Shown: positions 9,169 through 19,222 of the stretch, piece by piece
How the letters are laid out: the number at the start of each line of letters is the position of its first letter
Numbering within the stretch: position 1 is the first letter of the stretch
NCBI RefSeq assembly: GCF_000296815.2
Contig: NZ_CAIT01000004.1
Span: 434,001-498,000 of the forward strand
Length of the DNA stretch: 64,000 nt
Direction of reading: 5' to 3'
Source of the DNA: Fibrisoma limi BUZ 3
GTDB lineage: Bacteria > Bacteroidota > Bacteroidia > Cytophagales > Spirosomataceae
Program-made: the position numbers and the translations under genes
The notes under the pieces: model-generated
Database searches by the model: none
Seen by the model: the letters and a program-made list of their open reading frames with translations, nothing else
What the model was told of the DNA's origin: nothing

Positions 9169-10473
9169 ATGAAAAATCACACCAATTTTGATTACAGTCA
9201 GTTCAGATTTGAAATCAGGCAGAGGATTCGTGTTGGGAGTACTGAATCCATGTCCCTTCAGGCGATGCTGGCCCCCATCGTCGCTGATATTTATGACCGG
9301 CTGAGTGACCCGGACGAATCGCTGGAAACAAAAGAAGACGGCGATACTAAATCCGCTGAGCCAACTTCTGTGGGCTCAAGCAGTAAGCCCGAACTGACCC
9401 AAAATACACCTGTTTTCGATCAAAAAACCGATAAGGTGGTTCCTCAACAACGCCGGGAATTCCCTGAAGAGATTAAGCAACACATCCAATTTCTTTTTAG
9501 GAGCCTCAGTACGTATAATAACATAATGCATCAGGTGGCCGAGTATGGGGTTGGCTTATCAGATGTTATGTCCTTGACTGACTGGATTTTACCCAGAATT
9601 GCCAACTGGCTGAAGCACCCTCTTAAGCCGGTGTATTCGTTTTTGTGGGTTGCCAGGATGCCCTTCGTACCAGAGGTGGCCGGTCATTCCAACGATTATT
9701 TTATGTATGTCGTGCTTAGTCTGGATATGCAGGGGCGGCAGGATATGGTCGGATTGTACTTCAGTAAACGAAGCGAAGATTTGTGGCCCAAATTAACCCA
9801 GGACCTACAGGCGCGTGGGGTTAAGGACATCCTCATCACCTGTAGTAACGAACCAGCCGGGCACGAAGAGGCTCTCAGAAAGGCGTACCCCCAAACGCAT
9901 ATTTTGAGCAGCCTAATGCTGCAACTGCGATATAGTCTGTATGCTGTGCGCAGTTGGGATAAAAAGGCGGTGGCTGCCGATTTAAGCGAGTTGTATTCGG
10001 TAACGAAGGTAAAGCAGGCCAATCAGCTATGGCATTCGTTCAAAGCCGAGTGGGAGGACCGTTACCCAGCCTTGGTGGAAAGTTGGGAACGGGATTGGTC
10101 ACGGTTAATGGCACCGCTTTCATACCCTGCTGTTATATGGGAGCGCGTAAATCGGTTTGCGGCACTTCAAAGCCTGCAGAGAAATATGATGGAATTCTTT
10201 GAGCATGACGCTCCGTACCCTAAGTTAACAGAAGTGTGCAAAGCAGTGTACTTGTCTTATCGTCGGGTTGCTTCAAAAGAGGTGTCCTCCTATGGAAGGC
10301 AAATATCGGGGAAAAAGCCTGCGGGTTACTACACATATGGTCCGGGCTTCTCGACACAGGTGGACAACTGGGCTGCGTTGTCGGAGGAGCTTATCAGGCT
10401 TTTCGGCGATCGGGCAAAAGTCCCTGACGATACGGTTATCAAACCGGTACACGAATTCAAAATCACGACATGA
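9169..10473 (+). CDS. IS256/mutator-type transposase homologue lacking all catalytic acids
   Basis: A 434-aa protein. Residues about 150-345 align with IS256-family transposases: GLYFSKRSEDLWPKLTQDLQ, ARGVKDILITC, KAVAADLSELY, W/YPALVESWERDW. The three DDE positions appear replaced: the D of the YLDA motif is Ala162 (LWVARMP), the D of CVDGL is Asn227 (CSNEPAG), and the E of TTNxIE is Ala331 (RVNRFAAL). The frame is nevertheless open over its full length. The N-terminal 100 residues are charged and unlike the usual family start. No terminal inverted repeats were seen. It looks like a domesticated DNA-binding protein rather than an active insertion sequence. An XRE gene diverges from it. Confidence 0.72.
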   Translation: MKNHTNFDYSQFRFEIRQRIRVGSTESMSLQAMLAPIVADIYDRLSDPDESLETKEDGDTKSAEPTSVGSSSKPELTQNTPVFDQKTDKVVPQQRREFPEEIKQHIQFLFRSLSTYNNIMHQVAEYGVGLSDVMSLTDWILPRIANWLKHPLKPVYSFLWVARMPFVPEVAGHSNDYFMYVVLSLDMQGRQDMVGLYFSKRSEDLWPKLTQDLQARGVKDILITCSNEPAGHEEALRKAYPQTHILSSLMLQLRYSLYAVRSWDKKAVAADLSELYSVTKVKQANQLWHSFKAEWEDRYPALVESWERDWSRLMAPLSYPAVIWERVNRFAALQSLQRNMMEFFEHDAPYPKLTEVCKAVYLSYRRVASKEVSSYGRQISGKKPAGYYTYGPGFSTQVDNWAALSEELIRLFGDRAKVPDDTVIKPVHEFKITT

Positions 10474-10882
10474 TTAATGGGTTAACCACAGTACAGTCTC
10501 CACCGTACATCATGAGCGCTTTTATACTTATTCCTGATTGAGAAGCCCGATAACTCAATCCCCGTGCCACGATTGGTGTCTTTGGCCAATCAACACGATA
10601 TATACATGAAATGATTCTGAGAGGTAAGCTGCGTCTGGGGCCTTTCAATACCATACGTGCGCTTGTGGTTCGTTTTGCTGTTTGTTACGAGGGCGAGCTT
10701 TTTGACGCAATGTGTATGGTATTGGCACCCCGGACGCAAATGCCTTTGCCGATGTCATATATGAGCTTAGCACGCACCACTGAAAGCCGGTCGAAGCCAA
10801 TTGCAACCGGAAAATAAAACATCTTCTGTTGGTGAGGTGGATTTCATACTTTCCGTATACAAACCACCGATAACGAATACCC
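10474..10882. other. Region without a recognised gene
   Basis: About 410 bp between the IS256-like gene and the DUF3800 gene. Short frames on both strands show no homology I recognise. It probably holds the promoter of the DUF3800-pentapeptide pair. Confidence 0.4.
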
Positions 10883-12025
10883 GTGCACATCGCGTACCTG
10901 GACGAGTGGGGAAACAAAGGCCTCGATTTCACCAAAAAAGACGTATCCACCCATTTTATCGTCTGCGCGCTGACGCTCCCCAGGGAGAAACTGCCCGAGG
11001 CCGAAGAGCATATTGAAGCCGTACGGAAACGCTTCTTCCAGACCGGCCCCATTAAATCATCCGGCGTTGGAAAGAGCGACACTCGCCGTCGGCAGATTCT
11101 TACCGAGTTGATGAAAGCACCGTTTCAACTGTTTGCCCTGGTAGTGGACAAGCGACGGCTATGGTCGGAAGGCTTCACGTATGCTGGATCATTTTACAAA
11201 TACCTGCACGGTTTGGCCGATAAGGAGTTGTACCGGCTCTTTCAGGATTTGGAACTGGTTGCTGACCAGCACGGCAGTGATACGTTCATGGAAGGTTTTA
11301 TCCGGTACGTACAGGCCCGGCAAATCCCCCCCACCATCTTCAACCAGTCTTCATTTACGTTCGTCAACGACAAGACGAACGTCCTTATACAGGCGGCTGA
11401 CTTCGTCGCCGGTACCCTGGCCAGGTGCTACGATGAAATGGTAATGTCTGACCAGCGCCAGGCGTTTACCGAAATTATACGCCCCAAACTGTTGATGCTG
11501 AAGTATTGGCCCGAGGTTTTTCCTGAGTTGACTGTAACACCAAACGTTGATGATACCCGATACAACGCTGAATTGGCGCAACTCAGCATTAACCTGGCCA
11601 ATGATCACCTTAATAAGCGAACCGGACGAGCACCACAGCAGATTGACCAGATAACGTGCCTGCATTACCTGATATTTTACTTTCGTTACGTCGATCCGAT
11701 GCGATACGTATCAAGCCGTGAATTGATGCGTCATATCAGCGAACGACGAGGGAAAGTGGTAACCTTGCATTACTTCCAGACACGTGTAATTGCCCCATTA
11801 CGGGACGCGGGTGTGCTGATCGCCAGCAGTTCGAAAGGGTACAAGCTCCCTGCTTGTGAGCAGGACCTGTACGACTACATCAACCATAGCAACACCATCA
11901 TTCAACCGCTGCTATCCCGCATCCGTAAGTGCCGGGACCAGATCCGACTCGCCACTCACGGAGCCGTTGACGTGTTGGACAAGGAAGAGTACGGCTCTCT
12001 GAAAAAGATCTTGGAGGACCAATAG
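10883..12025 (+). CDS. DUF3800 domain protein
   Basis: A 380-aa protein starting at a GTG. The opening HIAYLDEWGNKG (Asp7, Glu8) and the later block TNVLIQAADFVAGTL (Asp173) are the signature acids of DUF3800, a family with an RNase H-like fold found in phage and defence islands and suspected to be a nuclease. The C-terminal 130 residues (from about 245) have a winged-helix look (SSRELMRHISERRGKVVTLH). One nt separates its stop from the pentapeptide gene, whose ribosome site GGAGG lies inside its last codons, so the two form an operon. Function unproven. Confidence 0.75.
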   Translation: MHIAYLDEWGNKGLDFTKKDVSTHFIVCALTLPREKLPEAEEHIEAVRKRFFQTGPIKSSGVGKSDTRRRQILTELMKAPFQLFALVVDKRRLWSEGFTYAGSFYKYLHGLADKELYRLFQDLELVADQHGSDTFMEGFIRYVQARQIPPTIFNQSSFTFVNDKTNVLIQAADFVAGTLARCYDEMVMSDQRQAFTEIIRPKLLMLKYWPEVFPELTVTPNVDDTRYNAELAQLSINLANDHLNKRTGRAPQQIDQITCLHYLIFYFRYVDPMRYVSSRELMRHISERRGKVVTLHYFQTRVIAPLRDAGVLIASSSKGYKLPACEQDLYDYINHSNTIIQPLLSRIRKCRDQIRLATHGAVDVLDKEEYGSLKKILEDQ

Positions 12026-12026
12026 G

Positions 12027-13256
12027 ATGCACGAGGCACATGGAGAAAAACACTTGCTCATTTTAATGATGAAACCTGACCCATTAGTGCCCGTTATTCT
12101 CGTCATGTCGATCTGTCTTACCGCGTACGGAATATGTGTGGGGCAGCTTTACCAACCCCAAATTTTGCAAAACGACATCTTTATGGAGGACACATTTTTG
12201 CGAAACGCCAATTTTCGTAATGCCACGTTTTTGCAAGGCGCCATTTTCCCTAATGCCACGTTTTTGCAAGACGCCAGCTTCGATATAGCCACATTTTCGC
12301 AAAACGCTGATTTCAGTCAGGCCACATTTTCGCAACACGCCAATTTCAGTCAGGCCACATTTTCGCAACACGCCAATTTCAGTGGGGCCACGTTTTTGCA
12401 AAACGCCGATTTCCGTTATGCCAAATTTTCGCGAAACGCTTCTTTCTATGGGACCACATTTTTGCGAAACGCTGATTTCAGTGGAACCACATTATTTTCG
12501 CAAAATGTCTATTTCGATGATGCTCAGTTGCCAGATACACTACGATTCGAGTCTGTTAATATGGGTAACGAAGTATCTGCTATATACCTGAGCGTTGCCT
12601 CGGTTGATTCTCTCAGGAAACGAACCGCTGAAAGTACACGAAAATGTGTCATTTTTCTTTGGCATACCGACGTCAGCAAATTAGTCCTTAACCACGACAA
12701 GTTTGCGCTTGGATATGATGAAGACGTCAATTGGGAAGACCGGATAAGCACGTATCAACAGACTATTAAAAGTTGCCGCGACCGAGGATTAGAAGCCAGC
12801 GCACAAGGTTTCGATATTGATATGCAAAAAATGAAGTTGGAATACTCATGGGGATTTCTGGCCCCAGCAATCATCTGGTTTCAGGAATACTGGTGGAACT
12901 TCGGGTACGACCGCAGCCGAATCTTACAAAACACGTTTTACGCTTTTGTGGCATCGTTCCTGTTATTCCTGTTGGGTTTCCAACGATTTATGAACGCATA
13001 CTTCCCATCGGACCAGCTCGGACTTACCGCATCCAAGGCGCGTGTTTTGTGTTATTACCGATCACCACGAGAACATTGGCCAAACCGGTTTAAGATCGTT
13101 TTGTTTTATACCGCGCTGGTGTTCTTCAGTTGGAAGATGGACCACTCGAAAGTAAATTATCGGCAGTACCCGTGGACGTCGCTCGCCGTGTATCTGGTTT
13201 TCACCATTGGTTTGATTCACCTTGCGTACCTGGCCGCTTTCGTCATCGCCCGATAA
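12027..13256 (+). CDS. Pentapeptide-repeat protein with membrane segments
   Basis: A 409-aa protein. A hydrophobic segment at residues about 19-39 is followed by some ten pentapeptide pairs of the form ANFxxATFxxx (about 50-165), which fold into a right-handed beta helix. A mixed region follows, then about three C-terminal membrane segments (FYAFVASFLLFLLGFQ; IVLFYTALVFFSW; VYLVFTIGLIHLAYLAAFV). The repeat DNA is itself nearly tandem. Pentapeptide proteins with a membrane part have been seen as effectors or sensors in defence loci. Coupled to the DUF3800 gene; the combination is not one I recognise. Confidence 0.75.
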   Translation: MHEAHGEKHLLILMMKPDPLVPVILVMSICLTAYGICVGQLYQPQILQNDIFMEDTFLRNANFRNATFLQGAIFPNATFLQDASFDIATFSQNADFSQATFSQHANFSQATFSQHANFSGATFLQNADFRYAKFSRNASFYGTTFLRNADFSGTTLFSQNVYFDDAQLPDTLRFESVNMGNEVSAIYLSVASVDSLRKRTAESTRKCVIFLWHTDVSKLVLNHDKFALGYDEDVNWEDRISTYQQTIKSCRDRGLEASAQGFDIDMQKMKLEYSWGFLAPAIIWFQEYWWNFGYDRSRILQNTFYAFVASFLLFLLGFQRFMNAYFPSDQLGLTASKARVLCYYRSPREHWPNRFKIVLFYTALVFFSWKMDHSKVNYRQYPWTSLAVYLVFTIGLIHLAYLAAFVIAR

Positions 13257-13422
13257 TTCGGTTGGCAATTACCGATGATATAAACTCTCAAAATAATTGC
13301 TTTCATAGAACCTACCCCATTTGAGAAAGCGATTCGTATTTTACCACCATGAATTGAAAGTGTTCTCAGTCGTCTACGTTATGGGAGATACAAACCGGTT
13401 CAGCCTTATCTTCCCGGTCAAA

Positions 13423-15769
13423 CACTACATCCCCACGAACGTAGGGATCATCAGCGCGGCAACTTTGATATGGGCCGGGTGTACGGTTCATCCCCACGAG
13501 CGTAGGGGTCATTATTGCTCCGGCGTTGGCGTGTTGTCAATGCCCGGTTCATCCCCACGAGCGTAGGGGCCATTAACCAATCCCTTACTTTCTTTCATTG
13601 CCAAACGGTTCATCCCCACGAGCGTAGGGGTCATCAGATCCACTGCTCCAGAATGATGTTGCCATCCGGTTCATCCCCACGAGCGTAGGGGTCATGTCTC
13701 GCTGGAACGTGATATGGCCGATAAGTACGGTTCATCCCCACGAGCGTAGGGGTCATCCTGAACGACCCCATCCTAGCGTAATGGCCATCGGTTCATCCCC
13801 ACGAGCGTAGGGGTCATGCACTCCCGTAGCTCGGGGATTTCAAAAATGACGGTTCATCCCCACGAGCGTAGGGGTCATTCATTGGCCCGTTTTTCGCGCT
13901 CTTTCGCTGCCGGTTCATCCCCACGAGCGTAGGGGTCATCACTGGCCCTCTTCTTTCGGGGTAGGTGGGGTCGGTTCATCCCCACGAGCGTAGGGGTCAT
14001 ATCGTGAATGCGAATGTAAAGTGCCATAGTTGCGGTTCATCCCCACGAGCGTAGGGGTCATATAGGTGTTTCAATCAGATCAACCCGCCCGCCCGGTTCA
14101 TCCCCACGAGCGTGGGGGTCATGCCGTGCGTTTGCACATCTTTCTCGGCCCTCTCGGTTCATCCCCACGAGCGTGGGGGTCATGTCGGAGCTTAACGAAG
14201 AGCCGTTCTCTGCCGCGGTTCATCCCCACGAGCGTGGGGGTCATATGTAGCGATAAACGATAATTTAATAGAAGAACGGTTCATCCCCACGAGCGTGGGG
14301 GTCATCAAAATGCCCTGATAAGAATAAGTAGATATATCGGTTCATCCCCACGAGCGTGGGGGTCATCACGATAGGATTGTCCTGAAATTTGCGAATATCG
14401 GTTCATCCCCACGAGCGTGGGGGTCATCTTAACCCAGTTCTCAACCAGCTTTTTCGAGTCGGTTCATCCCCACGAGCGTGGGGGTCATATCCGAACAGTC
14501 GGGCTTTTCAAACGGATTGTCGGTTCATCCCCACGAGCGTGGGGGTCATGTACAAGGGTGCAAAGCGCCGATCTTGTCTGTCGGTTCATCCCCACGAGCG
14601 TGGGGGTCATTAAATAAAGCCTTTTTCGGACGTACGTATTTGCGGTTCATCCCCACGAGCGTGGGGGTCATACCGAACCACGTACAGATTTCTTCCCGGC
14701 CGACGGTTCATCCCCACGAGCGTGGGGGTCATAACCTCGCTCGGCTGTAGGTGTTTGATCACCTCGGTTCATCCCCACGAGCGTGGGGGTCATGAGTTGT
14801 GAGGTCTGATTGGTCTGTACCTTTGCGGTTCATCCCCACGAGCGTGGGGGTCATTGTGAATTGAGAGGATTGTTTCCCTGTCGCTCCGGTTCATCCCCAC
14901 GAGCGTGGGGGTCATCCTGCAGGTCAGGCCGCACGTTATCGACGCGGCGGTTCATCCCCACGAGCGTGGGGGTCATGCGAGCCCAAAACGTTCGACCGTA
15001 TGGGTACCCGGTTCATCCCCACGAGCGTGGGGGTCATGGTGGTCTGTTTGGCGATGGGGTGCCGCGTGACGGTTCATCCCCACGAGCGTGGGGGTCATTC
15101 ATTAATAAAGCCAGATAATGCCGTTTCAATCGGTTCATCCCCACGAGCGTGGGGGTCATTGCTTGTCCAGCTCCTGGTTGGTCTGCTCCACCGGTTCATC
15201 CCCACGAGCGTGGGGGTCATATGCCCTTTAGATCGACACAGTTTTCCTAACCCGGTTCATCCCCACGAGCGTGGGGGTCATACGGCGATCGCACTCCACT
15301 GCTCCAGTACACCCGGTTCATCCCCACGAGCGTGGGGGTCATTGATTCTGAAGGGCATTGTAGCGGACTGTCACCGGTTCATCCCCACGAGCGTGGGGGT
15401 CATTGATTCTGAAGGGCATTGTAGCGGACTGTCACCGGTTCATCCCCACGAGCGTGGGGGTCATAACTTCACGACCGACAGGGCGTTGCGTTCGATCGGT
15501 TCATCCCCACGAGCGTGGGGGTCATCACCCGGGCGTTTGATTAAGCCGTCAGAGCGTCGGTTCATCCCCACGAGCGTGGGGGTCATGCAAACGCAGGTTT
15601 GCCGCTATCTTTTGTTGTCGGTTCATCCCCACGAGCGTGGGGGTCATCCGGGTAAAGCGGGTCTGCAACTCGCTGTAGTCGGTTCATCCCCACGAGCGTG
15701 GGGGTCATATGGGGTACAGGTCGGTCATGGTGTACAGGGCCGGTTCATCCCCACGAGCGTGGGGGTCAT
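13423..15769 (-). CRISPR. CRISPR array 1, type I-E, 39 repeats and 38 spacers
   Basis: 29-bp repeats at a regular 61-bp period with 32-bp spacers. In the transcribed (-) direction the repeat is ATGAC + CCCCAC + GCTC + GTGGGG + ATGAACCG: a 6-bp stem, 4-nt loop and the 8-nt handle of type I-E crRNAs. The leader-distal end is at the left, where the first repeat (13423-13451) is degenerate. The eleven leftmost repeats have CCCTAC as the left stem arm; from the repeat at 14094 on, all have CCCCAC. One spacer occurs twice in tandem (15343-15374 and 15404-15435). The leader lies toward cas6e. Confidence 0.97.
15343..15435 (-). repeat. Tandem duplicated spacer-repeat unit in array 1
   Basis: Spacers 15343-15374 and 15404-15435 are identical over 32 nt with one repeat between them. 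This indicates duplication by recombination between repeats, not two acquisitions. Confidence 0.95.
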
Positions 15770-15897
15770 ACTGGAAATTTACGCCGAAATGGGCAATTTG
15801 TATGTCAAAGAACATTTATGTCTATCACGTTATCGGATTGACACAACAAAGCCACGACCTTGTAAAAGGCGCGGCTTTGTCAACACTGTATCGGTAT
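15770..15897 (-). promoter_or_regulatory. Leader of array 1
   Basis: The AT-rich 128 bp between the leader-end repeat and the cas6e stop. Read on -, it has TTTGACA (15809-15803), TTGCCCAT, TCGGC and ends CCAGT before the first repeat; the array 2 leader has TTTGACA, TTGTCCAT, TCGGC and ends TCAGT. A hairpin at 15846-15880 (ACAAAGCC / GGCTTTGT) lies upstream and may end the cas transcript. Confidence 0.65.
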
Positions 15898-16554
15898 TTA
15901 TTGAGGTTTCGCCAGTGACAGCATACCAAAACCAAAGGCCTTAGAGGGGCCAATACCTGATTGCAAAGCGCTGGTTAGCAGTGCAGGGTCGGTCACTTGT
16001 AATAACCCATCGTAACGAACGCCGTAGATGGGTATCGCGTTTTTGGTAGCCCTACCCCGGTCCATTCCCAACCAAAAAGCCTCTGTGGTGGCGTAAAGAA
16101 CATGAAACCCATTTTGCTCCCCCTTACGGACCAACCACCCACGAGCTGGTGTTATCTCATCCTCCTCTGCGTAGTCTGGTAAGGCAATGCGCCGACCTTG
16201 ACGCCGATCAGGTCGTTTTTCCTTCTTCGTCGGGTTGGCCAATAAGCGGAAAGCTAAGGTCTGGCCAACCGAAAAGGTAGGAACCAACAATTTTGTTTCT
16301 GGCTTGTGCATCAGGTAAGCTTCCGGCAACTCGTTCCAATTCGGGGCCGTTGCCGACTGCACCAGTACCGCCGGAAGAGCGGTTGCATGAGATAGCGGCT
16401 CAATACGAAACAGTACCTGATGTTGCGCCCGGTAATCTTGACCGGAATCTGTTGTGTAGGCATGCGCCAGCGTTCGGTGTAGTTCGTAAGGCGAACTTAG
16501 ATCACGCTGAACCTCCCGACAGCGTGGATTGAGAATTAGTTTAGACAAATGCAT
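15898..16554 (-). CDS. cas6e: Cas6e/CasE, crRNA-processing endoribonuclease
   Basis: 218 aa from the ATG at 16554 ([10 protein letters not shown]), chosen because it overlaps the end of cas5e and gives the family's usual length and start; a longer frame to 16608 is unlikely. Tandem ferredoxin-like RAMP folds: [14 protein letters not shown] is the N-terminal signature with the probable catalytic His, and the C-terminal glycine-rich loop is [14 protein letters not shown]. It cuts the array transcripts at the base of the repeat stem, leaving the ATGAACCG handle, and stays on the crRNA as the Cascade head. Last gene of the Cascade operon. Confidence 0.95.
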   Translation of the reverse strand: MHLSKLILNPRCREVQRDLSSPYELHRTLAHAYTTDSGQDYRAQHQVLFRIEPLSHATALPAVLVQSATAPNWNELPEAYLMHKPETKLLVPTFSVGQTLAFRLLANPTKKEKRPDRRQGRRIALPDYAEEDEITPARGWLVRKGEQNGFHVLYATTEAFWLGMDRGRATKNAIPIYGVRYDGLLQVTDPALLTSALQSGIGPSKAFGFGMLSLAKPQ

Positions 16555-17380
16555 CGTGCGTTGTGGCATAAATGGATACTTCGCGTGGGGCGAATCGGCG
16601 ATCTTCAAATGAGAGGGGAACGTCTGTCCGTTGCGCTTTCCGAGTCATGGCTAACCTCGCTTCTGCTAAGAGAGTGTCGTCTAGTGTTCCGTCTATGACT
16701 AGGCGAAGTGTACGTGTATTTTCCTCAAGAGGCTCAACCGGTTGGTCGGTACGGCGCACGTACAATTGACGGGTCAGCAACGGATCACGGGCAGAAAGCA
16801 GGGCTTCGCCCAGCGGCAGATCAACTATGCCAGGCATGGATGCGCCAAACGGGTTCGTCGTTGCACTGGAAGCGACGTCAATCGTGTAGCGCACGGGCAG
16901 AGCAGGCATGAACGCTTTACGACCCAGGCTAAGGGGCCAATACGGAGCAGCCAATGCTTCATCCAACGCTTGCAGCAGAGCACGGTCATCGCTTTCCAGG
17001 CCAACCAAGAAATAAGCATCGCTCAGGTAATAACGCTCAGACAGCACCGTGTTCTGCAAATCACCATCGGCGGTGGGTTTGCCGGGGCGCAGTTTCGCTT
17101 TGGCGCGCAGTACGTTCTGAGCCGTATGGTAGTCTCGCCGGACGGTTCCCTCCCGCACAACCCGCACACCAAACCGTAAATTGGCTAAGTCATTTAAGGT
17201 TCGCGTTTGTCCGCCGACGACGTGCGTTGTGGCGGCCCGGTCCCAACCCAGTGCGGCACAGAGTAAACCGATTACTCCGCTCTTGGAAGGTTCAGTGAGC
17301 GTTTCACGAATGGAAAATCGGCTGCTTACTCCCCACGACTGCATTGGCCCTGCCAGGCGCATGATGAGTGTATGACTCAT
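16541..17380 (-). CDS. cas5e: Cas5e/CasD, Cascade subunit
   Basis: 279 aa. The start [37 protein letters not shown] is diagnostic of Cas5e: the G-P-x-Q-S-W motif and TEPSKSG loop bind the crRNA 5' handle. It caps the Cas7e backbone. Overlaps cas6e by 14 nt and follows cas7e by 12 nt. Somewhat longer than the E. coli protein (about 224 aa). Confidence 0.96.
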   Translation of the reverse strand: MSHTLIMRLAGPMQSWGVSSRFSIRETLTEPSKSGVIGLLCAALGWDRAATTHVVGGQTRTLNDLANLRFGVRVVREGTVRRDYHTAQNVLRAKAKLRPGKPTADGDLQNTVLSERYYLSDAYFLVGLESDDRALLQALDEALAAPYWPLSLGRKAFMPALPVRYTIDVASSATTNPFGASMPGIVDLPLGEALLSARDPLLTRQLYVRRTDQPVEPLEENTRTLRLVIDGTLDDTLLAEARLAMTRKAQRTDVPLSFEDRRFAPREVSIYATTHDAFV

Positions 17381-17392
17381 GGAGAAGCGGGT

Positions 17393-18592
17393 TTAGGTAT
17401 TGATGGTTTGCTTGAGGTTAGTCAACAGCGCATGTACATCTTCCTGAACTACAACCCCGGCTCTGCTGAGTTGTTCGGCTTTGTCGGCACCATCGAGCAG
17501 CACACAAACGGCCTTTCCGTTGAGTCCATACACCTTCTTTAATTTGTCGTAGTGTTGGCTTAGTGCTTCAATAGCGCCGTCGGTCAAACTCCGCTCACGC
17601 TGGGGTGATACCGGTTTTTCGAAGGCATTAGCAAGGGATACAGGTTGCCCCTTTTCACGGACCACAATTAGGATGAACGCCGGTAGTGAATGAGCCGCAA
17701 AAGTATTCTGTTTGCCGGAAGGGCGAGCTTGGATAAAGGCCTCGGCAAAGGCCATAACGCCTTCACGAGCTGCGGCAGCGTCACCACCGAGGTTACGTGT
17801 CAATTGATCCCAGTCCACGCAGGCAAAGCGGTAGAAGCACGACGACGCAAAACCAACAGTGCCAATCATACCCGCGCCAGCGTTATCTTCGGGTTGCAGG
17901 TCGTCAACCGCCGTGAAGTAGTCGAATTCCATGTTCATCCGGTTCACCGAGATGGCGTGGCTGACCTGACAAGCCGCATCAATGTTTTCGGCAGGATTAT
18001 CAGCCAGCATTCGCCCGAAAAGGGCTACGTCAACCGAGCGGACGTGTTTGGGGTACGTCTTCTTGTACTGATCAGCCAACGTAGCAAAAGTCTTAGCCGC
18101 TTCGTCAATTTCTTTCTGTTTCGCGTCTCTTTCCTTCTTCTGGAGGGTGGCAGATTCGGCTCGAAGCGTGGCTAACGTTTCCGCAACAGCCCCGGTATTA
18201 TCATCGGCCTCTTGCAGTAACGTAGCAGCCCGCTGCAACTCTTCGGTGCCAATGTAGAGCAGATAATCAGTCATGCCTTTGTCGTTCACGCCGTACAAAG
18301 CCTCGAAGAACTCTTCGGCCATCGCTTTAGCGCGTGTCTCAGACTGGCCCTGTTGCACGAGCAGTTTAGCGACTTCGATGGGTGCGCGTTTGGTGCGCAG
18401 CCCCAGCCGGTCGTTCATTTGCTCGCGGAACGTATCCGACTGACGAACCGAGCGTTTTAGACACTGCGAGGAAATGCGCTGCCGTCGGTAACCACCGAAG
18501 TCGCAGTCTTTGGGGGCACCACTGTCGTCACGGTTGAGGTTGGAAGGGGGAAAATTCTGTAAAATGTGGAATTCGATCGTTTTCATTGACAT
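17393..18592 (-). CDS. cas7e: Cas7e/CasC, Cascade backbone subunit
   Basis: 399 aa, or 397 if the second Met is used. The signature IEFHILQNFPPSNLNRDDSG and GGYRRQRISSQCLKRSVR marks Cas7e; six copies coat the crRNA and flip out every sixth spacer base. Residues about 130-180 form a long charged helix (LQKKERDAKQKEIDEAAKTF), which makes the protein longer than E. coli CasC (363 aa). Located between cse2 and cas5e with short gaps. Confidence 0.96.
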   Translation of the reverse strand: MSMKTIEFHILQNFPPSNLNRDDSGAPKDCDFGGYRRQRISSQCLKRSVRQSDTFREQMNDRLGLRTKRAPIEVAKLLVQQGQSETRAKAMAEEFFEALYGVNDKGMTDYLLYIGTEELQRAATLLQEADDNTGAVAETLATLRAESATLQKKERDAKQKEIDEAAKTFATLADQYKKTYPKHVRSVDVALFGRMLADNPAENIDAACQVSHAISVNRMNMEFDYFTAVDDLQPEDNAGAGMIGTVGFASSCFYRFACVDWDQLTRNLGGDAAAAREGVMAFAEAFIQARPSGKQNTFAAHSLPAFILIVVREKGQPVSLANAFEKPVSPQRERSLTDGAIEALSQHYDKLKKVYGLNGKAVCVLLDGADKAEQLSRAGVVVQEDVHALLTNLKQTINT

Positions 18593-18604
18593 AAGGGGTT
18601 ATGA

Positions 18605-19222
18605 TTAAGAATTTGTTTCAAAAACGGTTTCTGACTTGTCGGTTTCGGCAACGGCGGCTTGCCAGTAATCGCGTGCCCAGACACGTCCGGTTTCCTCGCT
18701 GTGCCACTTGATAAGGTCCTGAAGCAGCCGGGCGAAGTCAATGGGAATCTTGTCACCTGTGGCGATGCGCTGGATCATCCCCCGTAATGGCACGGCCAAA
18801 TCATCCCGGTAGGTGTCGAGCAGAGCCGATACGCGCAGGTCCAGACTGTCCTGACCCACGCTGAGACTGTTTCTTAGCCGACGTAGTGAAGCCCCCAGCG
18901 ACCGTCGTTTGTCGTTCTTACCAAAGCGTGGCAGTTCAAGCTGCCCATCTCGGCCCCAGAACTTGGTGGCATACAGGGCAAAAAGCGTGGCGGTGAGCCG
19001 GTGTGCGTCATAAACCCAATCGTCGTCGGGGGTTGGGCGGCTTGAATAAGGCAGGTAATCGCCAAGTATTCGAATATCGCGTAGGTCACTGAGCGGATTC
19101 ATGGCGGCTCGGCGTAACTCGGCTAGATTAGCCCGAACGTCGGTGCGTGAGCCGTCCCGCTTTCTGCCGGTCTCCAAAAAGGCAATGAAGTCGCGGGCTT
19201 GCTCGTCAGTTAGCTGGTTCAT
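18605..19222 (-). CDS. cse2: Cse2/CasB, Cascade small subunit
   Basis: 205 aa, helical. The N-terminal DFIAFLETGRKRDGSRTDVRANLAELRRA and RLTATLFALYATKF blocks are typical of Cse2. Two copies form the belly of Cascade and hold the displaced DNA strand. The start overlaps the cas8e stop by 4 nt, so translation is coupled. Confidence 0.93.
   Translation of the reverse strand: MNQLTDEQARDFIAFLETGRKRDGSRTDVRANLAELRRAAMNPLSDLRDIRILGDYLPYSSRPTPDDDWVYDAHRLTATLFALYATKFWGRDGQLELPRFGKNDKRRSLGASLRRLRNSLSVGQDSLDLRVSALLDTYRDDLAVPLRGMIQRIATGDKIPIDFARLLQDLIKWHSEETGRVWARDYWQAAVAETDKSETVFETNS

Noticed and set aside
9169-10473. Active insertion sequence
   Set aside because: Catalytic acids appear missing and no inverted repeats or target duplication were seen.
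15846-15880. Hairpin as a definite terminator of the cas operon
   Set aside because: The stem is good but no T-run follows on the - strand; left as part of the leader region.
13321-15944. Open frames across array 1 encoding repeated VHPHERGGH- and SSPRAWGS-like strings
   Set aside because: They are translations of CRISPR repeats and spacers, not genes.
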